Source: Bacilli bacterium
GTDB taxonomy: Bacteria; Bacillota_I; Bacilli_A; RF39; UBA660
Length of the DNA: 64,000 bases
Direction of reading: 5' to 3'
Assembly (NCBI GenBank): GCA_017519965.1
Contig: JAFWRK010000046.1
Coordinates: 4,890-68,889 of the forward strand
Shown: in pieces, positions 1-8,282 of the stretch
Position numbering within the stretch: position 1 is the first letter of the stretch
Layout of the letters: each line of letters begins with the position of its first letter
Program-made: the position numbers and the translations under genes
The notes under the pieces: model-generated
Seen by the model: only the letters and a program-made list of their open reading frames with translations
What the model was told of the DNA's origin: nothing
Databases searched by the model: none

Positions 1-2
1 TT

Positions 3-674
3 ATTACTAAAGATAATGTTACTATGCAAATTGATACTGTTGTATATTTTCAAATTACTGATTCTAAGTTATATACTTATGGTGTAGAAAATCCTGTAAG
101 TGCTATTGAGAACTTAACTGCTACTACACTTCGTAATATTATCGGTGAACTAGAACTTGATGAAACTTTAACTAGTAGAGATGTTATTAATACTAAGATG
201 AGATCTATCTTAGATGAAGCTACTGATCCATGGGGAATTAAAGTTAATCGTGTAGAGGTTAAAAATATTTTACCTCCTAGAGATATTCAAGAAGCTATGG
301 AAAAACAAATGAGAGCTGAACGTGAAAGACGTGAAGCTATTCTAAGAGCAGAAGGAGAAAAGAAAGCTGCTATTCTTACTGCTGAAGGTGAAAAAGAAAG
401 TACAATTTTAAGAGCTGATGCTAAAAGAGAAGCTAAAATTCGTGAAGCTGAAGGTGAAGCTGAAGCTATTGTTAAAATCCAAGAAGCTAATGCTCAAGGT
501 TTAAAATTATTAAAAGAAGCTAAAATGGATGAAGCAGTATTAAAATTAAAGAGTTATGAAGCTTTAGTAAATGTTGCTAATGGACAATCTACTAAGATTA
601 TAGTTCCAAGTGAATTACAGAGCTTAGCTACTATTGGTACTGTTTTAAAAGAAACTACAAATAAAGATAAATAA
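3..674 (+). CDS. SPFH/band 7 (stomatin-like) membrane-scaffold protein, 5' end outside window
   Basis: The open frame continues leftwards past the window edge, so the N-terminus (normally a membrane segment) is missing and 223 codons are visible. The first ~100 visible residues match the SPFH/band 7 core, including the family-typical pattern of a Val-Tyr-rich strand, a helix with TLRNIIG, and VEVKNILPP before the long helix. Residues ~105-175 are an Ala/Glu/Arg-rich helix with repeated AEGE units, typical of the oligomerising coiled coil of stomatin/QmcA-type proteins. Family knowledge: these form ring-like membrane assemblies that organise lipid domains or control membrane proteases. An NfeD partner cannot be seen. 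Ends at a hairpin terminator. Confidence 0.85.
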   Translation: MTKDNVTMQIDTVVYFQITDSKLYTYGVENPVSAIENLTATTLRNIIGELELDETLTSRDVINTKMRSILDEATDPWGIKVNRVEVKNILPPRDIQEAMEKQMRAERERREAILRAEGEKKAAILTAEGEKESTILRADAKREAKIREAEGEAEAIVKIQEANAQGLKLLKEAKMDEAVLKLKSYEALVNVANGQSTKIIVPSELQSLATIGTVLKETTNKDK

Positions 675-675
675 A

Positions 676-703
676 AAAAGCATCACAATTGTGATGCTTT
701 TAT
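676..703. terminator. Bidirectional intrinsic terminator
   Basis: An 11-bp-class stem (AAAGCATCAC / GTGATGCTTT) with an AATT loop has A-tract on the left and T-tract on the right, so it can end both the SPFH gene and the minus-strand DUF1294 cluster. Confidence 0.8.
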
Positions 704-945
704 ATTATTAAGATAATGTGAATTATTAAAGAAGTAATATTTATGATGATAAATTTTACTTTTTTTGTTTTGTGGTGAAATAAACACATACTAATTAAGG
801 CTCCTATAAATCCACCTAATATAGATAATAATAGAAGTATTTTTTCACTTATTCTATATAGTTTTTTTATGGCTAAATATTTATCTAGCCCATATATAAT
901 GAATGTAATAGTATTTATTATTATATAATAATTAATTGTTTGCAT
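700..945 (-). CDS. DUF1294 family small membrane protein
   Basis: An 81-residue, almost wholly hydrophobic protein with the DUF1294 pattern: YGLDK near residue 19, R-I-S-E, a GGFIGA turn and HKTKK before the last membrane helix. About three membrane segments are expected. The function of the family is unknown. The start overlaps the end of the upstream radical SAM gene by 14 bases and has an AAGGA ribosome site, so it is the last gene of a three-gene minus-strand operon (patatin, radical SAM, DUF1294). Confidence 0.8.
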   Translation of the reverse strand: MQTINYYIIINTITFIIYGLDKYLAIKKLYRISEKILLLLSILGGFIGALISMCLFHHKTKKVKFIIINITSLIIHIILII

Positions 946-1870
946 ATATTCCTTGATATGTATCTCTTTTTACCATTTCTTTATCTATATCATTTAATAC
1001 GCAGAATTTCTTTACTAGCCATGTTGGCTCTATTAAATCTTCTATTTTAGGATCTCCTGTTATTCTATGTATTACTATTTCATCCCTTAATAATTCTAAT
1101 TGACTTATTACAATATCTATATATTCTTCTTTTGTAAGTATATGAAATTTCTTTTCTTTATACATTAGTTCTAATGGAGTGTCTTTACATACACTTAGCA
1201 TATGTATTTTTATTCCTTGAATATCTAGCTTATTTAAATATCTAACAGTATTTAACATATCTTCTTTTGTTTCATATGGTAGTCCATTTATAATATGAAC
1301 AACAACATCTATATTTCTATTTCTTAGTTCTTTTACCATATTTTCAAAACATTCTAGTGAATGGCATCTATTTATTAGTTTTGTTGTTTCTTCTTTTATT
1401 GTTTGTAGTCCTAATTCTATTGTTACATCTGTTCTTTTATTTAACTCTTCTAAATATTCAAGACAATCATCTGATATTGCATCTGGTCTTGTTGCTATAT
1501 TAATACCTACTACATTGTCTTGTTTTAATGCTTTTTCATATAGTTCCTTTAATCTTTCTACTTTGGCATAGGTATTTGTTCTAGCTTGAAAATAAGCTAT
1601 ATATTTTGCTTTAGGCCATTTTTTATGCATAGTTTCTTTTACTTTATTGAATTGCTGTTCTATATCGTCTTTTATGTTTCCTGCAAATTCGCCACTACCT
1701 GTTTTAGAACAATAAATACATCCACCATATCCTACTGTTCCATCTATATTCGGACATGTGAATCCACCATTTAAACTCACTTTAAAAATTTTTGAATTAT
1801 ATTTTTGCTTATAGTGATAATCTAAAGTATGATATCTTTTATTAGTATTTGAGTATTTAAATTTGTTCAT
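932..1870 (-). CDS. TIGR01212-family radical SAM protein (YtqA-like)
   Basis: A 312-residue protein. The N-terminal third has GGFTCPNIDGT followed by GGCIYCS, the unusual cysteine arrangement of the TIGR01212/YtqA branch of radical SAM enzymes; these cysteines should hold the 4Fe-4S cluster that cleaves S-adenosylmethionine. Downstream are TRPDAI, ELGLQT and a GLP(Y/H)ET segment typical of the TIM-barrel. Members of this family occur in Bacillus next to RNA methyltransferases, but the substrate is not established from the sequence. The start codon lies three bases beyond the upstream stop, and its ribosome site (GGAG) is inside the last codons of the patatin gene, implying translational coupling. 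Confidence 0.87.
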   Translation of the reverse strand: MNKFKYSNTNKRYHTLDYHYKQKYNSKIFKVSLNGGFTCPNIDGTVGYGGCIYCSKTGSGEFAGNIKDDIEQQFNKVKETMHKKWPKAKYIAYFQARTNTYAKVERLKELYEKALKQDNVVGINIATRPDAISDDCLEYLEELNKRTDVTIELGLQTIKEETTKLINRCHSLECFENMVKELRNRNIDVVVHIINGLPYETKEDMLNTVRYLNKLDIQGIKIHMLSVCKDTPLELMYKEKKFHILTKEEYIDIVISQLELLRDEIVIHRITGDPKIEDLIEPTWLVKKFCVLNDIDKEMVKRDTYQGIYANN

Positions 1871-1872
1871 AA

Positions 1873-3033
1873 TTACTCCATAACTGAATAGATATAGATT
1901 GCTCTTAATAAGTCAAATGGTCTTATGATTGCTTCTTTTTTTATGGTTCTATATTCTTCTTCTTGTAGTAATCTATAAAAGTATAGAATACTATCATCTT
2001 TTTCTTTTCTTAGATCTTTTACAACTTTTTTAATTAATTCTTTATTAAAACTATAACATGTATATATTTTAGTATCATCAATATTATATTTATATCCTAT
2101 ATCTTCGATTACAAGATTAACTAATTCTCTTTTCAATTTTTCTTTTGTTTCTATTTTTATTAATCTATTAAATTTTTCAACTTGTTCTTTAGTATCGAAA
2201 ATTCTATATAGTATTTTTTTATAATTATCTAAGTATAATTCTTCAAATTTTTTTATTTCATTTAGTTTAAATGTATATTTATTACCTTCTAATTTATTGA
2301 ATACTTTTAATGTATCATTATATCCATACTTCATGTTTTTTCTAGATGCATCTTTATCAAATAATAGGAAGTTACTTAATTGATTATTTGGTTTAATAGT
2401 AATAGTCTTTATCTTTTTCTTAGGTCTTTTCTTTAATCCTATAGATGATAAATCTACTACTATAGCTTCATCTGCTCCCATGCTGATTGCTAGATTAATT
2501 GGTATATTATCGTAATATCCACCATCAATGTAGTCATTACCTTCAATATTCATTTTCTTAAATGCTGGAAAACATGAAGCTGAAGCTAATACGTAATCAC
2601 TAATTAAATCTTTTGGAATATCTTTTTTTTCTAATTGAATTGGTTTCATAGTACTTAAGTTAAATGTTACTAATCCATAATTAATCTTTGATTTATAAAA
2701 TCTATTTATATTAATATTTTTCTTTATTAATTCATGTAGTTCATTAACTTCTGTTCCGCCATCTGATATAAAGTTTTTAGCAAATGTTTTATATAAAGTT
2801 TTAATTTCATTACTATTTGTAAATTCATCTCCAAAGATATTTTTATAACTTAGTTTTTTCCAAATGCTTAATGCTTTAAAGTATGAATTTTGTGTTATTA
2901 GTACTCCATTTATAGCTCCTGAAGATGTTCCTGTTACTATATCAAATTTAATATGTAGTTTTTTTAGGGCTTTCCATACTCCTATTTGATATGATCCTTT
3001 GGATCCTCCTCCTGATAGAATTAAAGCTTTCAT
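1873..3033 (-). CDS. Patatin-like phospholipase
   Basis: A 386-residue protein with all patatin landmarks: GGGSKG oxyanion-hole loop at residues 8-13, nucleophile elbow GTSSGA around Ser38, and the catalytic Asp in a DGGYYDN motif near residue 170. These make a Ser-Asp dyad acyl hydrolase acting on membrane lipids. There is no signal peptide, so it is probably cytosolic or membrane-peripheral. The C-terminal ~130 residues are charged and helical and not recognised. First gene of the minus-strand operon that continues with the radical SAM gene. Confidence 0.88.
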   Translation of the reverse strand: MKALILSGGGSKGSYQIGVWKALKKLHIKFDIVTGTSSGAINGVLITQNSYFKALSIWKKLSYKNIFGDEFTNSNEIKTLYKTFAKNFISDGGTEVNELHELIKKNININRFYKSKINYGLVTFNLSTMKPIQLEKKDIPKDLISDYVLASASCFPAFKKMNIEGNDYIDGGYYDNIPINLAISMGADEAIVVDLSSIGLKKRPKKKIKTITIKPNNQLSNFLLFDKDASRKNMKYGYNDTLKVFNKLEGNKYTFKLNEIKKFEELYLDNYKKILYRIFDTKEQVEKFNRLIKIETKEKLKRELVNLVIEDIGYKYNIDDTKIYTCYSFNKELIKKVVKDLRKEKDDSILYFYRLLQEEEYRTIKKEAIIRPFDLLRAIYIYSVME

Positions 3034-3064
3034 ATCAACACCTCACTTAATACAAATCGACTAA

Positions 3065-3110
3065 ATTGTATCATAAAAACGCTTTATAATCAATAAATGT
3101 ATGGTATACT
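3065..3110. promoter_or_regulatory. Divergent promoters for patatin operon and VanY gene
   Basis: On the minus strand TTGATT (3088-3093) and TACAAT (3065-3070) are 17 bases apart, a good sigma-A type promoter for the patatin gene. On the plus strand an extended -10, TG-n-TATACT (ending 3110), sits about 20 bases before the VanY start. Read by eye; no start-site data. Confidence 0.5.
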
Positions 3111-3131
3111 CTATATAGTAGGTGAAGTATA

Positions 3132-4259
3132 ATGACTAAGGTAAAAAAGTTAAAAATTAAGTCATCTGTTATAAAAATATTTAAATATATTGGAATAATA
3201 TTTTGTATATTACTTATTCTTTTTCTTTTTTATAGACATGAAATTAATGTCATTTCTAAGATTGGATATAGTGAAGATTCTAGTAATTATATATTATTTC
3301 ATAATTTAAAAAAATATATTCAAAGTGTTGGAGAAAATAAAACATTAAATGCTGCTTTTAGTAGTGAGTATTATAATCCTGATTATTTAGAAAAATATAG
3401 AGATATAAAATATGTTGATCAAGAACACTTAATAAAAAATATTAATTTATTAATTGAGAAAGGTTATTCTATATCTAATATTAATATGATATTAGCTCAT
3501 GGTAATGATGATGATGTATGTTCATTTGCTAAAAGGGATAAAGTAAAATATCTAGAAGAATTTTATAGTGTTTCTTATGCTAAATTAAGAAATTATGATA
3601 GATATATAGCTTATTCTGATGAAACTGGAGAAGATGATGAGGAAACTGTTTTAATAGTTAATCTTGATTTGGATAAAGAAGATTATACTGATTATACTGA
3701 TATTACTGAATTTAGTTATGATATGTTAGTTAATAAACATAGAAAATTATCAGAAGATTTTGTTCCTAATGATTTAGTTGAGATTGAAAAGCCTTATTCT
3801 TCTTCTAATGAATTATATACTAATAAAGTTGTTTTAAATGCTTTTATTGAAATGTATAATGCTGCTAAAAATGATGGATATGGAATCATAATAAATTCTG
3901 CATATAGAAGCTATGAAGATCAAGTTGAATTATGCGATACCTATTCTAGGTTATATGGAGAAGATTATGTTAAAAGATATGTTGCAGCTCCAGGTTTTTC
4001 TGAACATCAAACTGGTTTAGGATTAGATATTGGAAGTACTTCTGTTAGTATATTTGCTAATTCTAAAGAGTATGTTTGGATGCAAGATAATGCTTATAAG
4101 TATGGATTTATTATGAGATATCCTAAGAAATATATTCCTTATACTGGTATTAATAATGAGCCATGGCATTATAGATATGTTGGTGTAAAAATAGCTACTT
4201 ATATGCATGAAAATAGTATGTCTTTTGAAGAATACTATGCTACTTTTTTAGATGATTAA
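3132..4259 (+). CDS. Membrane-anchored D-alanyl-D-alanine carboxypeptidase, VanY/M15B family
   Basis: A 375-residue protein. Residues ~17-37 form one uncleaved membrane helix, with the enzyme outside. The C-terminal ~150 residues carry the M15B zinc-peptidase signature: SAYRSYEDQ, then PGFSEHQTGLGLDI (His and Asp zinc ligands) and EPWHYRYVG (catalytic Glu and third zinc-ligand His). It should trim the terminal D-Ala from peptidoglycan stem peptides. The middle ~200 residues are acidic and not recognised. Stands alone between two promoters, upstream of the GH31 gene. A GGTGA ribosome site precedes the ATG. Confidence 0.9.
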   Translation: MTKVKKLKIKSSVIKIFKYIGIIFCILLILFLFYRHEINVISKIGYSEDSSNYILFHNLKKYIQSVGENKTLNAAFSSEYYNPDYLEKYRDIKYVDQEHLIKNINLLIEKGYSISNINMILAHGNDDDVCSFAKRDKVKYLEEFYSVSYAKLRNYDRYIAYSDETGEDDEETVLIVNLDLDKEDYTDYTDITEFSYDMLVNKHRKLSEDFVPNDLVEIEKPYSSSNELYTNKVVLNAFIEMYNAAKNDGYGIIINSAYRSYEDQVELCDTYSRLYGEDYVKRYVAAPGFSEHQTGLGLDIGSTSVSIFANSKEYVWMQDNAYKYGFIMRYPKKYIPYTGINNEPWHYRYVGVKIATYMHENSMSFEEYYATFLDD

Positions 4260-4317
4260 TTGTTGGAATAAGTATTTATTTATGTTATTATATTTATAAG
4301 AATAAGAGGGTGTTTAT

Positions 4318-6738
4318 ATGTATCCACTAGGTAAACAATTTGAAGTAGATATAGCTAAGAGTAAGAGTGAAGATAAAAATATTTATCAAGGCCCTAATTA
4401 TCGTATATCTGTTATCTCTGATAGATGTATAAGACTTGAATATTCTACTACAAATCAATTTGTTGATAATCCTACACAATTTGTAAGAAGAAGGAACATA
4501 TGTGTTCCTGATTTTGTTGCGGAACAAAATGATTCAGTATTACAAATAACTACTAAGTATTTTGTTTTAACTTATGTTAAAGGACAACCTTTTGTTGGTG
4601 GACATGTGGATGCTGCTAAAAATTTAAAAATAACTTTACGAAGTCGTGATAAAGATAGACAAAAAGACTGGTACTACGGTCATCCAGAAGTTAGAAATAT
4701 GGGTGGAAATATAGTATCTGATGATGTTCCTATAGATAAAAGATTCCAAAGAGGATTATTTTCTTTAGATGGTTTTGCTTCTTTTGATGATAGTAATAGT
4801 AGAATAATAGTACAGGATGGTACTTTATTAGAGCCTATAAATGGTCATACTGATATATATGTTTTTATGTATGATAGAGATTTTAAACAAGCTTTATTTG
4901 ATTATTTTAAAATGACTGGTTCTCCTGCAATGATACCTAGATATGCTTTAGGTAACTGGTGGAGTAGAAATGTTACTTATGATGATAATTCTGTAAATGA
5001 ATTAATTAAGAATTTTGAAAAGAAAAAGATTCCTTTATCTGTCTTGTTATTTGATCATGATTGGCATTATAGAAATATTGGAGATTATAAAGACTTAAAG
5101 TCTGGTTATACTTTCAATAATGCGCTATTTAATAAACCAGAGGAAACAATTCAGAAACTTCATTCCAAAGGAATAAAAGTTGGATTAGTTGTTGATCCTA
5201 TGAATGGTTTTTATCCACATGAAGCTTATTATAAACCTGCTAGTGAGTATTTAGAGATATTAGATTCTAAAGTTATATTATTTGATCCACTTAATCCTAA
5301 ATTGTTGGATGTTTTATTTAAAGTATTTTTACATCCATTAGAACAATTAGGAGTTGATTTCTTTTGGAATGATAGTGCTTGTAGAGATGATATTTCTAAA
5401 TTATGGGCATTAGATCACTATATGTATTTGGATAGTGGAAGAAATAATTCAAAAAGACCTATGATTTTGTCTCGTAATGGTTTAGTTGCTCCTCATAGAT
5501 ATCCTGTTTTATATGGAGGGTCTAGCGAAGTAAGTTGGGAGTCTCTAAAATCATTACCATTCAAATATTTAAATGCTGCTAATATAGGAGTTAGTTGGTG
5601 GAGTCATGATGTTGGTGGTAACCATGGTGGATATGAACATGGTGAATTATATATTAGATATTTACAATTAGGTGTTTTTTCGCCAATTTTAAGATTCCAT
5701 GGAGCAAGAGGGCCATATTATAAGAGAGAGCCATGGTTATGGGATGTTAAAACCGAAAATATAGCTGCTGATTATTTAAGATTAAGACATAGGCTAATTC
5801 CTTATTTATATACAGAAGCTTATAATTATACAAAATCAGGAACTCCGCTAATACAACCATTTTATTATAATTATATGTGGGTTTATGATGATGATATATA
5901 TAGAAATCAATATTATTTTGGATCTCAATTATTAGTATGTCCTATACTAGATAAGAAAGATCCAACAATGAATCGTACTATTCATAAATTCTTTATACCT
6001 GATGGTATTTGGTATGATTTTGTTACTGGTAAAAAGTTTCCAGGTAATAAGAAATATACATCTTTCTTTAAAGAAAGTGATTATCCAGTATTTGCTCATG
6101 CTGGAAGTATAATTCCTTTATCTAATCGAAGTGATTATAATAATACTGGATTACCAACTGATTTAGAAGTACAAATATTCCCTGGAGTATCTAATACTTA
6201 TACTTTATATGAAGATGATGGAATTACTTCTTTATATAGGGATGGATATTATTTAAAGACTTCTATTGATTATAACTATTTAAAAAATAACTATACTGTT
6301 ATTTTTAGATCTGTTGATGGTAAGAGTGGCATTGTACCTGAATATAGAAATTATAAAGTAGTATTTAGAAATACTAAACAAGCAAGAGATGTTGTTGTTT
6401 ATTTTAATTCTACGCAAATAAATGTAGAAAGCTATGTTGATGGAAATGACTTTATAGTAGAAGTTAAGAATTGTCCTACTATCGGTCAATTATCAATAAA
6501 TTGTAAGGGTAAAGACATTGAAATTGATGCTTTACGTTTGATTAATGATGATGTTAATAGTATTTTAATGGATTTAAAGATTGGTACATATTTAAAAGAA
6601 GAAATAGCAGCTATAATGTTTGGACCATTATCTATTAGTAAAAAACGTATTGAAATACGTAAGATGAAGAAAAAGGGATTAGATAAAAACTATATTACTT
6701 TATTTTTAAAATTACTTGAATATATTAATGAAGTATAG
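4318..6738 (+). CDS. Glycoside hydrolase family 31 (alpha-glucosidase/xylosidase-like)
   Basis: An 806-residue cytosolic protein (no signal peptide). The GH31 barrel spans roughly residues 200-560. The nucleophile motif is FFWNDSA with Asp352. Further family landmarks are RPMILSRNG, GVSWWSHDVGG and FSPILRFHGARG, followed by the beta-sandwich domains. The last ~85 residues after the beta-sandwich are an extra helical tail. Oddity: the segment that normally carries the acid/base Asp (GD before a V/T-S-W stretch) reads YGGSSEVSW, so Ser402 stands where the Asp is expected. Family activity is retaining hydrolysis of alpha-glycosides; substrate cannot be assigned. An AGAGGGTG ribosome site precedes the ATG. 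Confidence 0.88.
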   Translation: MYPLGKQFEVDIAKSKSEDKNIYQGPNYRISVISDRCIRLEYSTTNQFVDNPTQFVRRRNICVPDFVAEQNDSVLQITTKYFVLTYVKGQPFVGGHVDAAKNLKITLRSRDKDRQKDWYYGHPEVRNMGGNIVSDDVPIDKRFQRGLFSLDGFASFDDSNSRIIVQDGTLLEPINGHTDIYVFMYDRDFKQALFDYFKMTGSPAMIPRYALGNWWSRNVTYDDNSVNELIKNFEKKKIPLSVLLFDHDWHYRNIGDYKDLKSGYTFNNALFNKPEETIQKLHSKGIKVGLVVDPMNGFYPHEAYYKPASEYLEILDSKVILFDPLNPKLLDVLFKVFLHPLEQLGVDFFWNDSACRDDISKLWALDHYMYLDSGRNNSKRPMILSRNGLVAPHRYPVLYGGSSEVSWESLKSLPFKYLNAANIGVSWWSHDVGGNHGGYEHGELYIRYLQLGVFSPILRFHGARGPYYKREPWLWDVKTENIAADYLRLRHRLIPYLYTEAYNYTKSGTPLIQPFYYNYMWVYDDDIYRNQYYFGSQLLVCPILDKKDPTMNRTIHKFFIPDGIWYDFVTGKKFPGNKKYTSFFKESDYPVFAHAGSIIPLSNRSDYNNTGLPTDLEVQIFPGVSNTYTLYEDDGITSLYRDGYYLKTSIDYNYLKNNYTVIFRSVDGKSGIVPEYRNYKVVFRNTKQARDVVVYFNSTQINVESYVDGNDFIVEVKNCPTIGQLSINCKGKDIEIDALRLINDDVNSILMDLKIGTYLKEEIAAIMFGPLSISKKRIEIRKMKKKGLDKNYITLFLKLLEYINEV

Positions 6739-6748
6739 GTGGTGTTAT

Positions 6749-7651
6749 ATGGTTGAAATAGAAGATGTTACTAAAAAGGTTCATTCTTTAGAAAAATTAA
6801 AAAATACTGTTATTACTAATTATTTAAGTGATATAGATATCGATAATGAATTAGATATATATGATAAAGTAGTTAGACACTTTTTCAATGGTGATTTAGA
6901 TAATTATTATGATAATAAGTTATTTGATAATGTATCATATGAATCTAAAATAGATATATTAAATAATGTCCGTAAATATAATACTTTGTGTTTTTATAAT
7001 AAAGATATTAATAACTGGTTAGATTCTGTTGATAGTATTCCTATTGAAGATTATAATCTTATTACTTATCAAATAGTTGATAACTTTGATTTTTTGTTAA
7101 GACTATATCTTTATGGTGGAGAAGATAGCTTAAGATTATTAGATGATTATTCTAATAGTAATTTCGCTAATAAAGATTTATGTGCAGTAGAAGACGTTAA
7201 AAGAAATTTTGTTACTGATGAAATATTATTTTCTACTTTTAAAGAATTAAGTTCTAATAATAGTTATTATGATGTATTTACTAAAAATGAAAAGAATGCC
7301 TTAATTAGATATGCTGAAGGTACTATGTATTTTTATGATAACGACAAAATTGTTATTAATAGTCCATTAGCTTTGTTACTTGAATTATACTATCGATTAA
7401 ATGGAGAGACTTATGATATTTCTAATAAAAACGATATTAGTATAATAGCTAATTTAACTGGTTTCTTTAAGAATGAAGATAATTTCTATAATAATGTTTT
7501 AGATATGTTTTATGATTATCAACAATTAATTGTGGATAAAGAAATTAACTATTCAAATAGTGGTTTAACTACAGATATAACTCTTAGTGATTTAAATAGT
7601 AAATGGATATTAACTGATACAGAAATACTAAATAAAGGTATTATAAAGTAA
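6749..7651 (+). CDS. Hypothetical protein, Asp/Asn/Tyr-rich
   Basis: A 300-residue soluble protein with no motif I recognise. The chosen ATG at 6749 has an AGGTGG ribosome site that overlaps the stop of the GH31 gene; an earlier in-frame ATG at 6716 would lie inside that gene and lacks a site. It is acidic, rich in Asp, Asn and Tyr, without signal peptide, membrane helix or clear repeat. Being 10 bases downstream of GH31 it is probably co-transcribed with it, but no shared function can be claimed. Confidence 0.7.
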   Translation: MVEIEDVTKKVHSLEKLKNTVITNYLSDIDIDNELDIYDKVVRHFFNGDLDNYYDNKLFDNVSYESKIDILNNVRKYNTLCFYNKDINNWLDSVDSIPIEDYNLITYQIVDNFDFLLRLYLYGGEDSLRLLDDYSNSNFANKDLCAVEDVKRNFVTDEILFSTFKELSSNNSYYDVFTKNEKNALIRYAEGTMYFYDNDKIVINSPLALLLELYYRLNGETYDISNKNDISIIANLTGFFKNEDNFYNNVLDMFYDYQQLIVDKEINYSNSGLTTDITLSDLNSKWILTDTEILNKGIIK

Positions 7652-7699
7652 TTTTTTCTTGTATTAATTAATTATTTATAATATAATATGATTAGTTTT

Positions 7700-7906
7700 T
7701 GAAATATTAGTGGTAGTATTAGCTATAAAAAAACTTTTTAGAGAGCTTGTGGTAGGTGAAAACAAGTAAGTGATTATAGTGAACTTGATCATGTATTATA
7801 ATATTAGGGTAAGACCTTTATCTCTTTTAAAGTTGCATAGTATTTTACTATGAATTAAGGTGGTACCGCGATAACTCGTCCTTATGTTAAGGATCGAGTT
7901 TTTTTT
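7700..7906 (+). promoter_or_regulatory. T-box leader (leucine), upstream of leuS operon
   Basis: The conserved T-box sequence AAGGTGGTACCGCG lies at about 7857-7870, preceded by Stem I with an AGAGAGC element near 7741 and a GAA-CTT specifier context near 7782-7787 (CUU, Leu). It is followed at 7873-7905 by a strong terminator whose 5' arm AACTCGTCCTTA pairs with TAAGGATCGAGTT before a T-tract. Uncharged tRNA-Leu should favour the antiterminator and allow expression of the membrane protein gene and leuS. Confidence 0.9.
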
Positions 7907-7916
7907 TGGAGGATTT

Positions 7917-8282
7917 ATGAAGGAGTTATTATTATTTATTTTTACTTTTGTTATTACTTTAATAATCTATGAAATATTTGTTGTTTCAAAAACTAAGAAA
8001 AAAATAGCAAATGGAGTTAAGGTAAAAGATATAGTTGAGATTAGATATTTAGTTAATAGATATAATCTTGATATGAAAAAGATTGATTATAATCAGTTAC
8101 TGCAATTAGTTGCATTAGTTTCATCTTTTGATATAGCTATTGTAATATCAATAATGTTACTGATTAGTAATTTTATATTAGAGATTATATTTGCTTTTAT
8201 TGGAATAATAATATCTATATTGTTAAGTTATCACATTGTTTATTTATTTTATAAAAAGAAAGGAATGATTAAGAATGATTAA
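7917..8282 (+). CDS. Small membrane protein co-regulated with leuS
   Basis: A 121-residue protein. The ATG at 7917 follows a GGAGG site and lies just after the T-box terminator; the longer open frame from 7884 starts inside the terminator stem and is not credible. One membrane helix at residues ~3-22, a short cytosolic segment with KKKIANGVKV, then two more hydrophobic helices in the last 60 residues. No family recognised. It overlaps leuS by 8 bases, so it is translationally coupled to it and under the same leucine T-box. Confidence 0.75.
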   Translation: MKELLLFIFTFVITLIIYEIFVVSKTKKKIANGVKVKDIVEIRYLVNRYNLDMKKIDYNQLLQLVALVSSFDIAIVISIMLLISNFILEIIFAFIGIIISILLSYHIVYLFYKKKGMIKND

